The notes below the pieces were generated by a model. That model did no database searches. It was not told the DNA's origin and saw only the letters and a program-made list of their open reading frames with translations. A DNA stretch of 64,000 nucleotides, from the NCBI GenBank assembly GCA_023055425.1, contig JALGPY010000003.1:22875001-22939000 (forward strand), read 5' to 3'. The position numbers and the translations under genes were made by a program. Shown here piece by piece: positions 31,818 to 42,900 of this stretch; the stretch's first letter is position 1; the number at the start of each line of letters is the position of its first letter. The DNA is from Linanthus parryae. Lineage: Eukaryota; Streptophyta; Magnoliopsida; Ericales; Polemoniaceae.

Positions 31818-34310
31818 ACTTCCTCTGTTCCACATATCTCTCTTCCCACTTTCCGTTTTGGGCCGTTATGCTCTTTCTTCGCACTTACCCAATTTGGAAC
31901 GTTTAAGAATTCCATTTCATTTAGTGAAAATTTTGGCCTTATGCTAATCAAACCCATTTCACTAATTGACCAAGCCCACTAATTAAAACACAACCCAAAA
32001 CAAAACCAAAAAAGCAAACCCAACCCACAAGATCCAACCCTTACCAATACACCCCACCAATACAGACACACTCTCATTCTCATGTTATTCTTTCTCACTC
32101 TTGCTCTTCCCCAATTCCTCTGTCGCCACTTCCTCTCTCCACCAACCCAAGATCGGTGATTTGAACAGAGTGTAGATCGGAGCACAGAAACCTTCGATCA
32201 TGAACAACAATCTAGTTTCGTGACGAACCCTAGTTCATTACCGAATTGTCTAATAGAAACCCTAGTCAGTCTACTATGCCGTCGATGGACATGAGACCGA
32301 GAGCCATGGCTATGACTACTTTTCAGATACAGAGGAGTTTTACCGCTCGATTGGGATCTACATGAATTCTGAAAAAGAACGCCTTGACTACTACCATTCA
32401 TTGGGAACCTTCTTTCCGGCTGTGTTGTCGCTTACATTGAATGAGTGATTTCACTCCAAATCCCTTTATTTTATGCAAATCTATATGTATCTATGTATGC
32501 ATGTTAATGCTGTGAACACTCTGTCCTTTGGCTGGTTGGTAAGAAGATCTGTATATGTTTTTGGCTGCCAATGTTCTATCTCTCTTCTCCCCCACTGAAG
32601 TTGCTAAACATGTGCGATCTCCATGTTAATACTACTTGTGGCTGTGAATGTTGTATCTATTGCTGTTGTCATACTATGCATATATGATGTTGTTCTTGTC
32701 AAACCTGTGATCTGATTATGTTGTTGCTATACCCGTGAGATCTCAATTTTATTACTATCTGTGAATGTTAGATATGTTGGTGATTGTTGTAAGCCATACA
32801 ACCACTGTTGTTGTTGTTACACTTGTGATCTGATGTTTTTCTTGTCAAACCCGTGATCTAATGTTTTTGTTTTTAAACCTGTGACCATTGTGCCTACTGT
32901 ATGCTATTACATTTTCTGCTCCCTAATCATTAAGGGTTGAGTTGTGCAATCAATTGCAGCTCCCCATTTATCAAGGGTTGAGTTATGCAATTCATTGTTG
33001 CTCCAAATAATCATACTCTATGAGAAAATGCCTGAGAGTATATGATGATATCATAGGTTCACAGGTTCATGTCATCCAAAACAGGTTTAGGTTTGAGTTG
33101 GTACGAGGATTCATGTATGTTGATTCAGCTTGGTATTTTATGCCTTATGTACAAAAATCTAAATTCATTGTGGGGTTTTAGAGATGGCAATGATATGTTA
33201 TATCGCTTGTTACTCCTCACATTGTGATATTCATATTCCAATGATTAAACACCAAAATTGGTACGAGGAACATGTATGTTGATTCACCTTGGTATTGATG
33301 CCTTATGTACAAAAATCTTAACTCATTGTGTGAGTTTTAGGGATGGAGATGATATGTTTATTGCTTATACTCCCCACATTGTGATGTTCACGAGTCCAAT
33401 GATTAAACACCAAAATCTGTATGAGGATTCATTTAAGTATTTCAGCGTGGTATCGATGCCTTCACTCTACTGCAAATTTGAAAAATTAAGGAGAATCTCC
33501 AAAAATTGTGTTCTTGGACATTCTTCATAATTAGGGTGTTGTCGTGTGTTGATTTTGGTTTTGGTTTTAATGAGGGTTCTTATAATAGCCTTCAGCTGAG
33601 GCAATATTTTGCTCTGTAATTCAGATATTTTCAATTTTTTGCTCCAAAACTCTGTGATGCTTGAGACTTTCACATTTTGAGAGTTGTAATTGAAAATAAA
33701 TGCCAATTGTATGTTACCTGCTACTTGTGGTAGTGTCCTTCGATGAGTGACTTCAAAAACTCGTACTTGGTCCATTTTAATCATAAGCTTCGTTTTCTTG
33801 TTCCCAATTTATCGAGACTTAACATTAATAACAATCCTAGCTGCAGCACATTCTTTAGCTCTTCGCCAAATTTCTGAAATTGCTCTCTTCCTTATCCCCC
33901 ATTTAGTAGCAGCCTCACATATCTTACCTTTGTGAATGTACATGTCTCTGCTATTTTGGAGAAGAAAATGAAGGATACCATCTCTTTCCTCTGCACTTAG
34001 CATAGTCTAATTTGTCTGGGCAAATTGTGTGTGTTGTAGGTAGAGGAAAGGAATAAATGAAGGCACTTAAATTTTTTGTTGCTGCCACTGTTGCTGCTTC
34101 TGCTGCTTCTACAGTTGCTGATGTTGATGCAGGTGTGAAGAATTAAGAAGAATCTTCAGATTTGTGTGCTTGGACATTCACCATAATTCCTCTAGTGTTG
34201 TTGTATGCGGATTTTGATTTGTAATGAAAGTGCTTATAAAAGCCTTCTGATGAGACCATTTTTTGCTCTGTGATTCAAAGATTTCCAGTTTAGGCTCCAA
34301 TGTTGTTTTA
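31818..34310 (-). mobile_element. Decayed mariner-like element (approximate limits)
   Basis: The left edge ACTTCCTCTGTTCCACATAT resembles Stowaway/mariner ends, and a mariner transposase N-terminus is encoded on the minus strand at 33467-34003. The right end is not identified. Two diverged direct copies of about 160 bp occur at 33484-33645 and 34141-34302. Confidence 0.45.
33467..34003 (-). pseudogene. Mariner-like transposase N-terminal relic
   Basis: An ATG at 34003 opens MLSAEERDGILHFLLQNSRD and then a helix-turn-helix like that of plant mariner transposases (KICEAATKWGIRKRAISEIW, RRAKE). A TAA follows. The adjacent frame continues VRVFEVTHRRTLPQVAGNI, matching the second helix-turn-helix region (RRT.R.LA). 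The DDD catalytic domain is not recognisable further on. It is inactive and possibly related to the Stowaway MITEs in this window, though ends cannot be compared without its right terminus. Confidence 0.55.
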
Positions 34311-34737
34311 GAGGGAATGGTTTAAAAATTTATTCAGACAATGGGTTTTACTATTCAACTTTACTGCGTGTGTAATTTTTTCAAGACCAGGGGCATTTTA
34401 GACTTTCTATACAGTTTCTTAATTCTTGAATCTATAGCAACAGGGAAAGAGAGAAGTGGAGCGAGGATGTAGGCACAGAAAAATCAACGAGTTAGTTTAC
34501 ATTCCATTCTTTACTTGTTCTACTCTGAAGATTAAGCAAAATGCATAAAGAAATATATTCAGTTATTTTTCGCACTTGTATTACTGACTCGCATTTCTTA
34601 TACTGCAATTATTGGTTTACATCAAGAAAATTTGACAAGAATAGGAATTTTGGAAGCAAATAATACGTTATGTAACCACTTCGACTGAAAAAAAGGTTTC
34701 TCTCTGTTCTACTTTTCTCTGACTTGGGAATCGTGCA

Positions 34738-35610
34738 ATGGAGAAGGACATGAATCCTTCTACTTCAGCTAACGCATCCCCTTTTTCGATTGTCCTGCAC
34801 GAATCAAGAGAAGGAAGAAGACCATCACCCGAACAACAAAACAGGGGATAATGAAGATTGTGATATGTATGTCGAGAGGGAGACCAGGGATGCATCAAAC
34901 ATGGAAGAGGAAAGCAATAATCTGCCTTCCAATGAAGACATCATGGATGCTGATAAAGGGGAAGTCCTATCGTTTAACAAGAATAACCCATTGAAACCTA
35001 TGATTTTTATACTAAAGAAATTGAAACAGAGCATTGCTCTGCCATTCATAACCCATTGAAACCTATGATTGTTATACTAAAGAAATTGAAACAAAGCATT
35101 GCTCTGTCATTCGCCAATAGCTTGATAGTTAGACTTTTGGGAAGAAGAGTGGGTTTCAAGGTGCTTCAAGAAAGAATACTAAAACTTTGGAAGCCTTCTC
35201 GACCCTGCAGATTCCGTGATATGGCAGATGGGTTTTATATCATCGATTTCGAGGATAAAGACGATATGAACAGAGCACTTACAGGAGGTCCCTGGATTGT
35301 GCTTGATCACAACCTTACAGTTCGAAAGTGGGAGCCTGACTTCAAACCATCGAAACAAAACAGTTCTTCACCGCCGTTTGGATCCGGCTACCACAGCTGC
35401 CGGAGGAATACTACGACTTACAGAGTCCTCAAACTCATATCTAAGCACTTTGGAGAACATATCAAGAACGACATGGTTACAGTTAAAAGGTACGCACATA
35501 AGGTATGCATGAATCTGTGTTAACATCGATATCACTAGTCCTCTCATACCGGAATTTAGAGTCCGAAAACACAACTATAAGGGTATTGTGATTTATGTTT
35601 ATAACTCTAT
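34738..35610 (+). pseudogene. LINE ORF1 (DUF4283) relic
   Basis: An ATG at 34738 begins MEKDMNPSTSANASPFS and soon shifts frame. The DUF4283 core is clear at 35090-35360: SLIVRLLGRRVGFKVLQERI, then LWKPSRPCRFRDMADGFY, GGPWIVLDHNLTVRKWEPDF. After another shift come VWIRLPQLPEEYYD and PLIPEFRVRKHNYKG. This is the RNA/DNA-binding ORF1 of a plant L1-type element. A 66-bp tandem duplication (34988-35119) adds a stop. No reverse transcriptase follows, so the copy is truncated and dead. Confidence 0.75.
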
Positions 35611-37441
35611 TATTAAGGTCGTATATTGTGTAAGTTACGTGTTCTCAAGGATTATACAAAATTTCCATAGTTACCGAACACAATGGCTTGACATAAAATT
35701 ATATTCGTACATAGTCATATATCTTTGATTTCTTTCAATAATGAGAAAGAATAACTTCTGATTTTCAAGCAAACAGGACATTTTAACTCATCTTTTTGTT
35801 TGGTGAAAGTACTATAGTAACTTCAAACAAAAGACAGGCTTGAGCTTATATTTTTAATAAGTAGATCTTGCATTCTATTTTATTGTAGTCTCCAATATAG
35901 AATGAAGTCTACATGTTGGAAATTAAATCTTTACCTGGTATAAGATTCTTGTTCCTTTTCAAGAAATTGGTTTAATTAGTCTGAGCAGAATCACTCCGAT
36001 GGAAATATTTTTTTTCTTTTATTTAAGAAGTTATTGGTGCTATCAAAATATGGACATTTCAAGGAATTTTCAAGCCTGTAGTTGCTCAAGGACAAGTTGA
36101 AGTAAATTTCATATTTGATTGTAGTTCGACGTAAGAAAAAAAAATCTATAATAAACTATATATTCTCTGATATAAAGAATTTAAATGCAGAATACCATGT
36201 ACTTTTCACTTTTCGAGATCTTCCATTTCTTTGAGTTGCCTGTTAATTTCATATTTGGCTTCAATTTTATCAAATTCATGAGAGCTAAAAACAAGGAATA
36301 GACTTTTAGATCCTTCACTAGAAAGAAATTTTCATTGGATTTTCAATTGTAAGGACTCATCGCATGATGTCATTTTCCGAATGATCAAATACAAGATGAT
36401 GGTGGAGAGAAGATCGAATTGAATGGAGCTTACGAAAATGGTGTTTGATGATTTGACTATTCTTCGTCCTCAGAACACTACATGAAAAGTGAAATTGATG
36501 GTGAATATTTAGTGGGAATAAGTAAAGAGAACAGAAGAACGATGAAACGATACTTACCCACTGATGTTTTTGCTCTTTTTATGGCATTAAAATAGATGCT
36601 ACCCTATCCTATATGTTCTAGTACCCTAAATGATTTTCAACAGTTATCTAAATCTATGGTTTTGAGTGTATCTGGAACAATTTCTTTTCGAATTTTGACT
36701 CTGAAAGCATCAAACAATCAATGTTCTTCAACATTGGGTCATAAATGAATGATACAAGTTTCTGCCACGGTGTTCTCTTCTTCTTAGCAAGTTGGTAGTT
36801 TCGATTCTTTTTTCTAATTAATGTATACATTTCGTGATGGTTTCCAAAATACTACAGTATCATTTATAGATACCACATTCATAGTTACTTTTACTATTTG
36901 GTAGTCTATAAGGAAACGATAGTTAATTCGACATTCTAATGTGTACGACAAAATTAAGGTATTAGTATATGCTAATCGATTTAAATGGTTTTCACATGTA
37001 CCACAAGTGCCTAAACTCTGATATATTTTGTAGCGAATCGTTAATCTCATTTCACTATTGGAGAAACATATTAAGTTACTCTAGCACTGACGTTTTCAAA
37101 TCCAATGCACTTGCAGCGTACGTGTCTCAACTAGTAGTTTTATGAAGCTACGGAAATGACATCTGCAACAATCATGGTTTCAGAAGATGAACGGGAGGGA
37201 ACTGAAAGACATCTTCTAAACTTTTAGATGTTGAATGATTATTTAAGACTTAACGAACTACACAAATAAATCCGTAAGTTACGAAAGTCACATGTAATGG
37301 AGTTACTAAACGATATATCAACACTCCAAATGTTCAAATTTCCCTTGCAAATTCCCGTCCATTAAAAGAAACAAAACAAACAACAAACTTCAAATGGTTT
37401 CAGAGAATTCAATTACCCTTAACTCCATAAGAACATCCAAT
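35611..37441. other. AT-rich intergenic DNA downstream of F-box gene
   Basis: No gene or clear element. About 37165-37380 is similar to 53222-53410, in the same position relative to the F-box gene at 54376, so it is part of the duplicated unit. Confidence 0.6.
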
Positions 37442-38740
37442 TCAAAGCACCCAGTTAATTCTATAGGGGAAAACAACAACCAATGTGCAAAACGAACTGC
37501 CACTGAAGGCTTGTGCAGTAAACACAATTTGAAAAATGAAAAGACCTTCTGACATACCTTTTCGTCCGAATCTTTTTGTAGCTTTGATTACTCGTTCTCC
37601 TCTATAATGCTTCGTTCCATAAGTTTGGCTTCTACTGCCCAGAGGAACAAGGCTTTGCATAACAAACTCTACCCCAAACATTCTAGGAAGACCATGGACA
37701 TCAATTCTCTTTCCTGAGTTACGTTTCAGATCAAACCAGAAAAGGCCATCTCCATCATGATAAAGAACTTCGGTACCATCCTTTGACATAGCCAATGGAG
37801 TGCACAACTCACGAGCCATGTTATTTATTGGTAAAGAAACCGAAAACAATTTAGTCCACGACTCTCCAACTGCATAATCCTTCATTATCCACACATCAAT
37901 ACTTTCTTTCCCATTATTACACATGCAGAGACACCCCTCTAAGACCACTAAGTTCATTTCACTGTACGAAAATACCTCCCTAGCAACAAGGTTGGGCGTG
38001 GGCACCAATTGATATTTCTCAGTAGCGAGATCAAATGCGGCAACAAAACGAGATTCACGGGAATTGTCAGAGACAAGCCAGTGTAAAGCCCCGCCACAGA
38101 ACACACCAAAACGCTGCCCATACAGGAGGTAATAAGGGAAATTGGGAATCCGTCTCCATGCATTGGATTTTAGACTATAAACCCTAATTTCTAAGTAAAA
38201 ACCATCGTCATCAAACCCCTGCTGATACATTTTCACCACTTTGTAATCATCATGGATTGGATCGTACCCTATACCATATGTTTCTTCTAATGGGGAGCGG
38301 CGGAGTGGGGAATCAATGTGAGAATTGGGTAATTTGAGGAACTTTCTGGTGAATGGGTTCCAGATAACAACTTTAGTTAAATCAAGGGCATACCATTTAC
38401 CATAGCATAAAATTACTAAACCATTACAGGAACCGACAATCCGAGGAGGGCCCCGCGCTCTGGAGTATACCTGAAAAGGGAGGTCGATTTTGACCGCGTT
38501 GTCAAGTGAATCCAGGTTAATCAAATAGGTACCGCAATGTTGAACAATAAGGCTTCGATTGTTTCTGGATTCAATCGAGCAGTTCAGATGTAAATTGATG
38601 AAACTGGGACTGTCAATGAGAGCAAGCCATGGTTTGGAGACACATCTGAAGCGTAAAAGGGGTTTAACCGGCAAGCGTAGGAGTATGTCGATGACAACTT
38701 CAGTCGGCAAGTTTGCCATTAACTCGGGGATAGTCGTCAT
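37442..38740 (-). CDS. F-box/FBA protein, probably functional
   Basis: The frame starts MTTIPELMANLPTEVVIDIL at 38740. An F-box spans about residues 9-50 (LPTEVVIDILLRLPVKPLLR, FRCVSKPWLALIDSP), the SKP1-binding part of an SCF ubiquitin ligase receptor. An FBA domain follows, about 95-350: GSCNGLVILC, YGIGYDPIHDDYKVVK, VYSLKSNAWRRI, GVFCGGALHWLV, FDLATEKYQ, DVWIMKDYAVGESWTKLF, PLAMSKDGTEVL. No internal defect is seen. A splice donor (CGAAAAG then GTATGT) at 37558/37557 suggests that the last 39 or so codons are intronic and the true tail lies further left. Its nearest relative here is 54376-55542. The target is unknown. Confidence 0.88.
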   Translation of the reverse strand: MTTIPELMANLPTEVVIDILLRLPVKPLLRFRCVSKPWLALIDSPSFINLHLNCSIESRNNRSLIVQHCGTYLINLDSLDNAVKIDLPFQVYSRARGPPRIVGSCNGLVILCYGKWYALDLTKVVIWNPFTRKFLKLPNSHIDSPLRRSPLEETYGIGYDPIHDDYKVVKMYQQGFDDDGFYLEIRVYSLKSNAWRRIPNFPYYLLYGQRFGVFCGGALHWLVSDNSRESRFVAAFDLATEKYQLVPTPNLVAREVFSYSEMNLVVLEGCLCMCNNGKESIDVWIMKDYAVGESWTKLFSVSLPINNMARELCTPLAMSKDGTEVLYHDGDGLFWFDLKRNSGKRIDVHGLPRMFGVEFVMQSLVPLGSRSQTYGTKHYRGERVIKATKRFGRKGMSEGLFIFQIVFTAQAFSGSSFCTLVVVFPYRINWVL

Positions 38741-39060
38741 CCTTTCTCCGGAAGACCTGGAATGGAAATTTCTATAGTGATTAGCCGCGTACAGTAGTAT
38801 TGAAAAGAAACTAGTTCACCGAATTGGAAGCAAATTATTAATAATGCCACAGCAAATGTCTATATCATACAAGCATAATTAACTTTTGTACTGTAGACTC
38901 TTACAATGTTTTGTGTATTTTTTGTACTTGAAGCCTAATTTTAGGGGAACTTGATAGTGAAAATGGGGGGATACACAATTATGTGATTATATGCAAAGGG
39001 AAGAAACAGAAGCAACAGTCATGTCATGTACATAATAGCATTACAACAGTTTGCAGATAT

Positions 39061-39104
<44 letters not shown>

Positions 39105-39521
39105 GCTCACCCACTACTAGTACTAGCATCAGCAATGTTTCTGGAAATCTTCTTGGTCTTCTTCTTCATTATCGTCTTTGATGCACCCTCTTCTTCTTCT
39201 TATTCAAGGCTACAACGAGGAGGTGATAATCTACTGTCAATCGGTCGGAGGAGGGGCTTTCCCGGGACCAGAATTGGAGTTCTGATTGGAGTTTGACGGG
39301 TGGCTCTCTGTGTAATGTCAGCTCGATCGATTTGGGCCGATTGGAGTTCCAGTCTCAGAACCGGAGGATGATCACGCCGAAACACGGTCTCCGGCGATGA
39401 AGAGAAATGATGGCGACTGGGGTTGAGTCTCCGGTCTCCCAAAACCCGTCAGTTAAATTGGATGGATAGACAACTACTGACTTTAATCAAATGCTCTTGT
39501 TTACATTTTCTACTTTATGAT
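38741..39521. other. F-box upstream region with (GA)n microsatellite
   Basis: It contains a GA repeat at 39064-39101. The TTTGATGCACCCTCTTCTTC stretch at 39176-39200 is shared with 55960-56000 upstream of the paralog. No gene seen. Confidence 0.6.
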
Positions 39522-39924
39522 GGCATGTTTGGGAAAGCTGGATTATTCGTTTAATTAATTAAATTTTGATAATTAAACTCATCCGTTTGACAAAGAAAAA
39601 TAGATTATAGGATATTTGGGTACTTTAAAATTCGGATTCGAATATTTTTTAAATTTTTTTTTTCCAACAACTTAAACGGATCCGGGTATAGCCTAACCGG
39701 ATCTGGGTATGACCCGGTCGGATCCGGATTGACACACACATTAACCAACCACAAAATGACACATGTGCTAAAAATGATAAACGGGTCATTTTTTTTCCGA
39801 ACATATCCGGGTCGGCCCCGGCCGGATCTGGGTCTGTCCCGGATCAAGGTCGGTCCCCGCGAAATCCACATTCTGCCGCCAGATTATTAATAATTAATTG
39901 ATCAAATCTTTCCCAAACCAAGCC
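39522..39924. mobile_element. Candidate MITE with GGATCCGG-rich core
   Basis: GGCATGTTTGGGAAAGCTGG at the left resembles the complement of the right end (CTTTCCCAAACCAAGCC), bounding about 400 bp. The core is rich in CGGATCCGGGT and GGATCTGGGT in both senses, like the subterminal DNA of the hAT MITE at 7310. No clear target duplication was found. Confidence 0.5.
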
Positions 39925-42900
39925 AATATAATACTACCTCTGGTTTGACTTTAAAACTCTCCCGTTGACTTTTTCCACTTTATGTCATTTTTCTAAAAAG
40001 ATAATTGTAAAAGCTTTCATCCACACTAAATCAACAAACAATAATCGAGATTCGAGGTGCAAGCAGAGAGAAAAATGATGAAGTTGTATGCACCAGACTT
40101 GGAAGTGTCTTTTTAAAGGTGACTTGAGATTGTTTGAAGTGAGGGACTGAAGTTGATTAGGTAATTCAAAAAATGTTGGATCACGTGAGTTTACGTGTGT
40201 GTAGATGATAGATATTCGTCGGACCGATCATACATAAAGCCATAAATACACGTAACTTAAATAATGTTATCACGATGGTACGAGTGACACTGCGAGAAAA
40301 ACATACTAGGATTACCATACATAACTTAGACATGCTCATGACTCTATGTAGCTTTTTTTCCCTTTACATAGTTTTATGTCTCTAAATTCAAGTCAAATTT
40401 GTTCAGTTTTCTCTTACGTAGTGTGTTCGGTTCTAATCCAAGGATATGTTCTGTTCTGAGAGGCTCTAAACAAAATAAAGGCTAACAAAATGCAGCAACC
40501 ATTGAGAACCAAAACATTAGCAAACGGGAACCATTGAGTGCCAAATGTATTATGATCGACGATGAGAGATTAGAGCAGAATGGAAAGCCATAAACATCCG
40601 TGATTGACGCAATTTAGAAAAAAGATACACATTCTCACTACAGCACGATAAATAACACCACATGTTGCGCAATAAACACTTTGGCCCAAAGGGCCACCCA
40701 TGACATACAGAAACAGGCAGCTTTGGCACATATAGCTTGCCCAATATATATCTTCCTAAAAAGATCCCTAATATATACTTCAACTTCTCTTCCAACGGAG
40801 GAATCCACCTGAAAATCGAATCCAACCAATCAACAGCACAGAGATTAAGAAAACCGCCAACCTGATAATCAAGTCGAACCAATATGCATCAGTGAGATTC
40901 AAATAGTCGTTTAAGATCTTTTAATAGAGTCGTACCATTTTTGATGATTCCCTGATAACTATTTCCCCATTCAAATATTAATTTTTCGCGAAATACCCAA
41001 ATCTCCGAAAGAAGGATTCAATAGTATAAGCTTTCAACAGAGAAAAAACAGAAGCATAAGGGAATGAAATCAAGAAGTTTAAGTTTTGATCTTCCCTGAT
41101 CTTCCCACTCCAAACACAATTAAAAAAAAAAAAAAAAGATAAATGCTAGGGATCCCACCAGTATCTCTCACGCATCTCCCAACAACATGTAAAAGTGGTA
41201 ACGTGAATACTCACTTGACATGATTGTATCTATGTGAAATGAAGGTAGGGAGATGAGTGGGAGACGAGCGGTGGGTTTCCTAGCATATCTCAAAAAATAA
41301 TAATAAGAGAGGGAAAAAAACTAAAAAAAGAAAAACTGATGATTTTCAGTCTCAATATCTTCGTTACATATAGCACAAACCCTGATAAAAACATCTCAAA
41401 TCATAAGTTCGATATCAAAGTACAAGTTTCCACAGAGGATTCAACGAAGACCATACACGCACCAACCAGACAACTATCGGAACCAGCTAGGTACCTAACC
41501 ACCACGGTAATGAGCCACACCACATACCACAACATAGATACATAATCAAAAGACTTTCACCAACTAGCGAAAACAAAACCCTCAAAGCATCAAAAGGACG
41601 TCCTCACTTCATAGACTTCACGAAACAGCAGCATAGCAGACTTAGACGCCATGATCTTCACTAGAGAAACTGCACAAGACCAGGGAGTAGTATTAGGTAA
41701 TGTGATAACAGGCATATCACCCATAGCACTGCTAGGTTACAGTTGTGTGAACTTCAATGACGGGGTTACTTTTTATCCAAAATGATAAATTACATGGATG
41801 CATGAAATGAATACCCCCTTTCATAATAAGCATGTTACCACAGAAAGAAGAAAAATGCCTACATTCTTGAAAGCACATTCTGTACATGTAGTAAATCAAT
41901 CACTCTTTCAAGTTTCTACACTAACAAAAAGAAAAGGAAACGGATAAGTGCTCCACGGACATAGAGTGTCAACCTGAATAATAAAAGGAGTAGAGAGCTT
42001 AATGGTCCTTTTTTTTCTTTTCATCCGTTGCAAGTCTGGAATTGGCATAACTGACTTCCTAGGGCAGAACTCTAAAAGAACAGTTACCAATGTGGACAAT
42101 TAAGCTACATACAGTGAACAACTAACAGTGCCCCTCAACCGCCAGTGTATATAATCATCACTAACTAGATACTTCTCTCAAACACCAAAAGAATAGTATG
42201 TATGTGTGTATATATTGTGGTGATTGTCTATCTTTATCCATTTTTCGAAAGCACTGGGGTTCAATCCCTGCCAAAGAAGATATTCTCCAACTAAAGCACA
42301 CAAAAAGGTAGGTAGTGTAAAAGGTGGCAGGAATGAAGCATCGGCAACACAAATGAGAAGGTACATCAATAGAAACTAGAGAAATTTTTTAGTACTCCAA
42401 CAAAACTCCACCTGGTGCTCAACGGTGCTCTACAACCAACGAGTGTGTGCCAATCACTTAAAAAGTGGTAGGCTCCACTGACAAGTTGTATAAGTTGTGC
42501 ACTTTAAATGGACCTAGAGGAACATGTGGTGAGGTGCGCTATTGGAGCATTAAAAAAATTCTCTGGAAACAGATAAGTTCTGCAAAAGTAGAAGGCAAGC
42601 TGCATTCTGAGGCCAAAACTTGAGGTCAAAAGAGCCAAAGTCAATACGTTAGCCGCTCTGACACACAAGATTGATTAATATCACTTTTCAAATATATGGT
42701 CCTTTTGTCTAGTTGAACCCTTTCTACATTGCACCCACAAAGGGGCATCAGAGGTAGTCATGGAAAGCGAGATAGGAAGGATTATTTTATACTTGGATGA
42801 AGATATTTGGAGGAATGTGAGAGAGATTAGGGGTCTAAGTTAGAACAGGGATTGTTGAGTTGAGTTCGGTTGAAAGAGAGTGTAGGAGTTGTGCGGGAGA

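Noticed and set aside
39940..40270. A further Stowaway element starting at TACTACCTCTGG
   Set aside because: Only one end is recognisable; no matching inverted end or second TA site was found.
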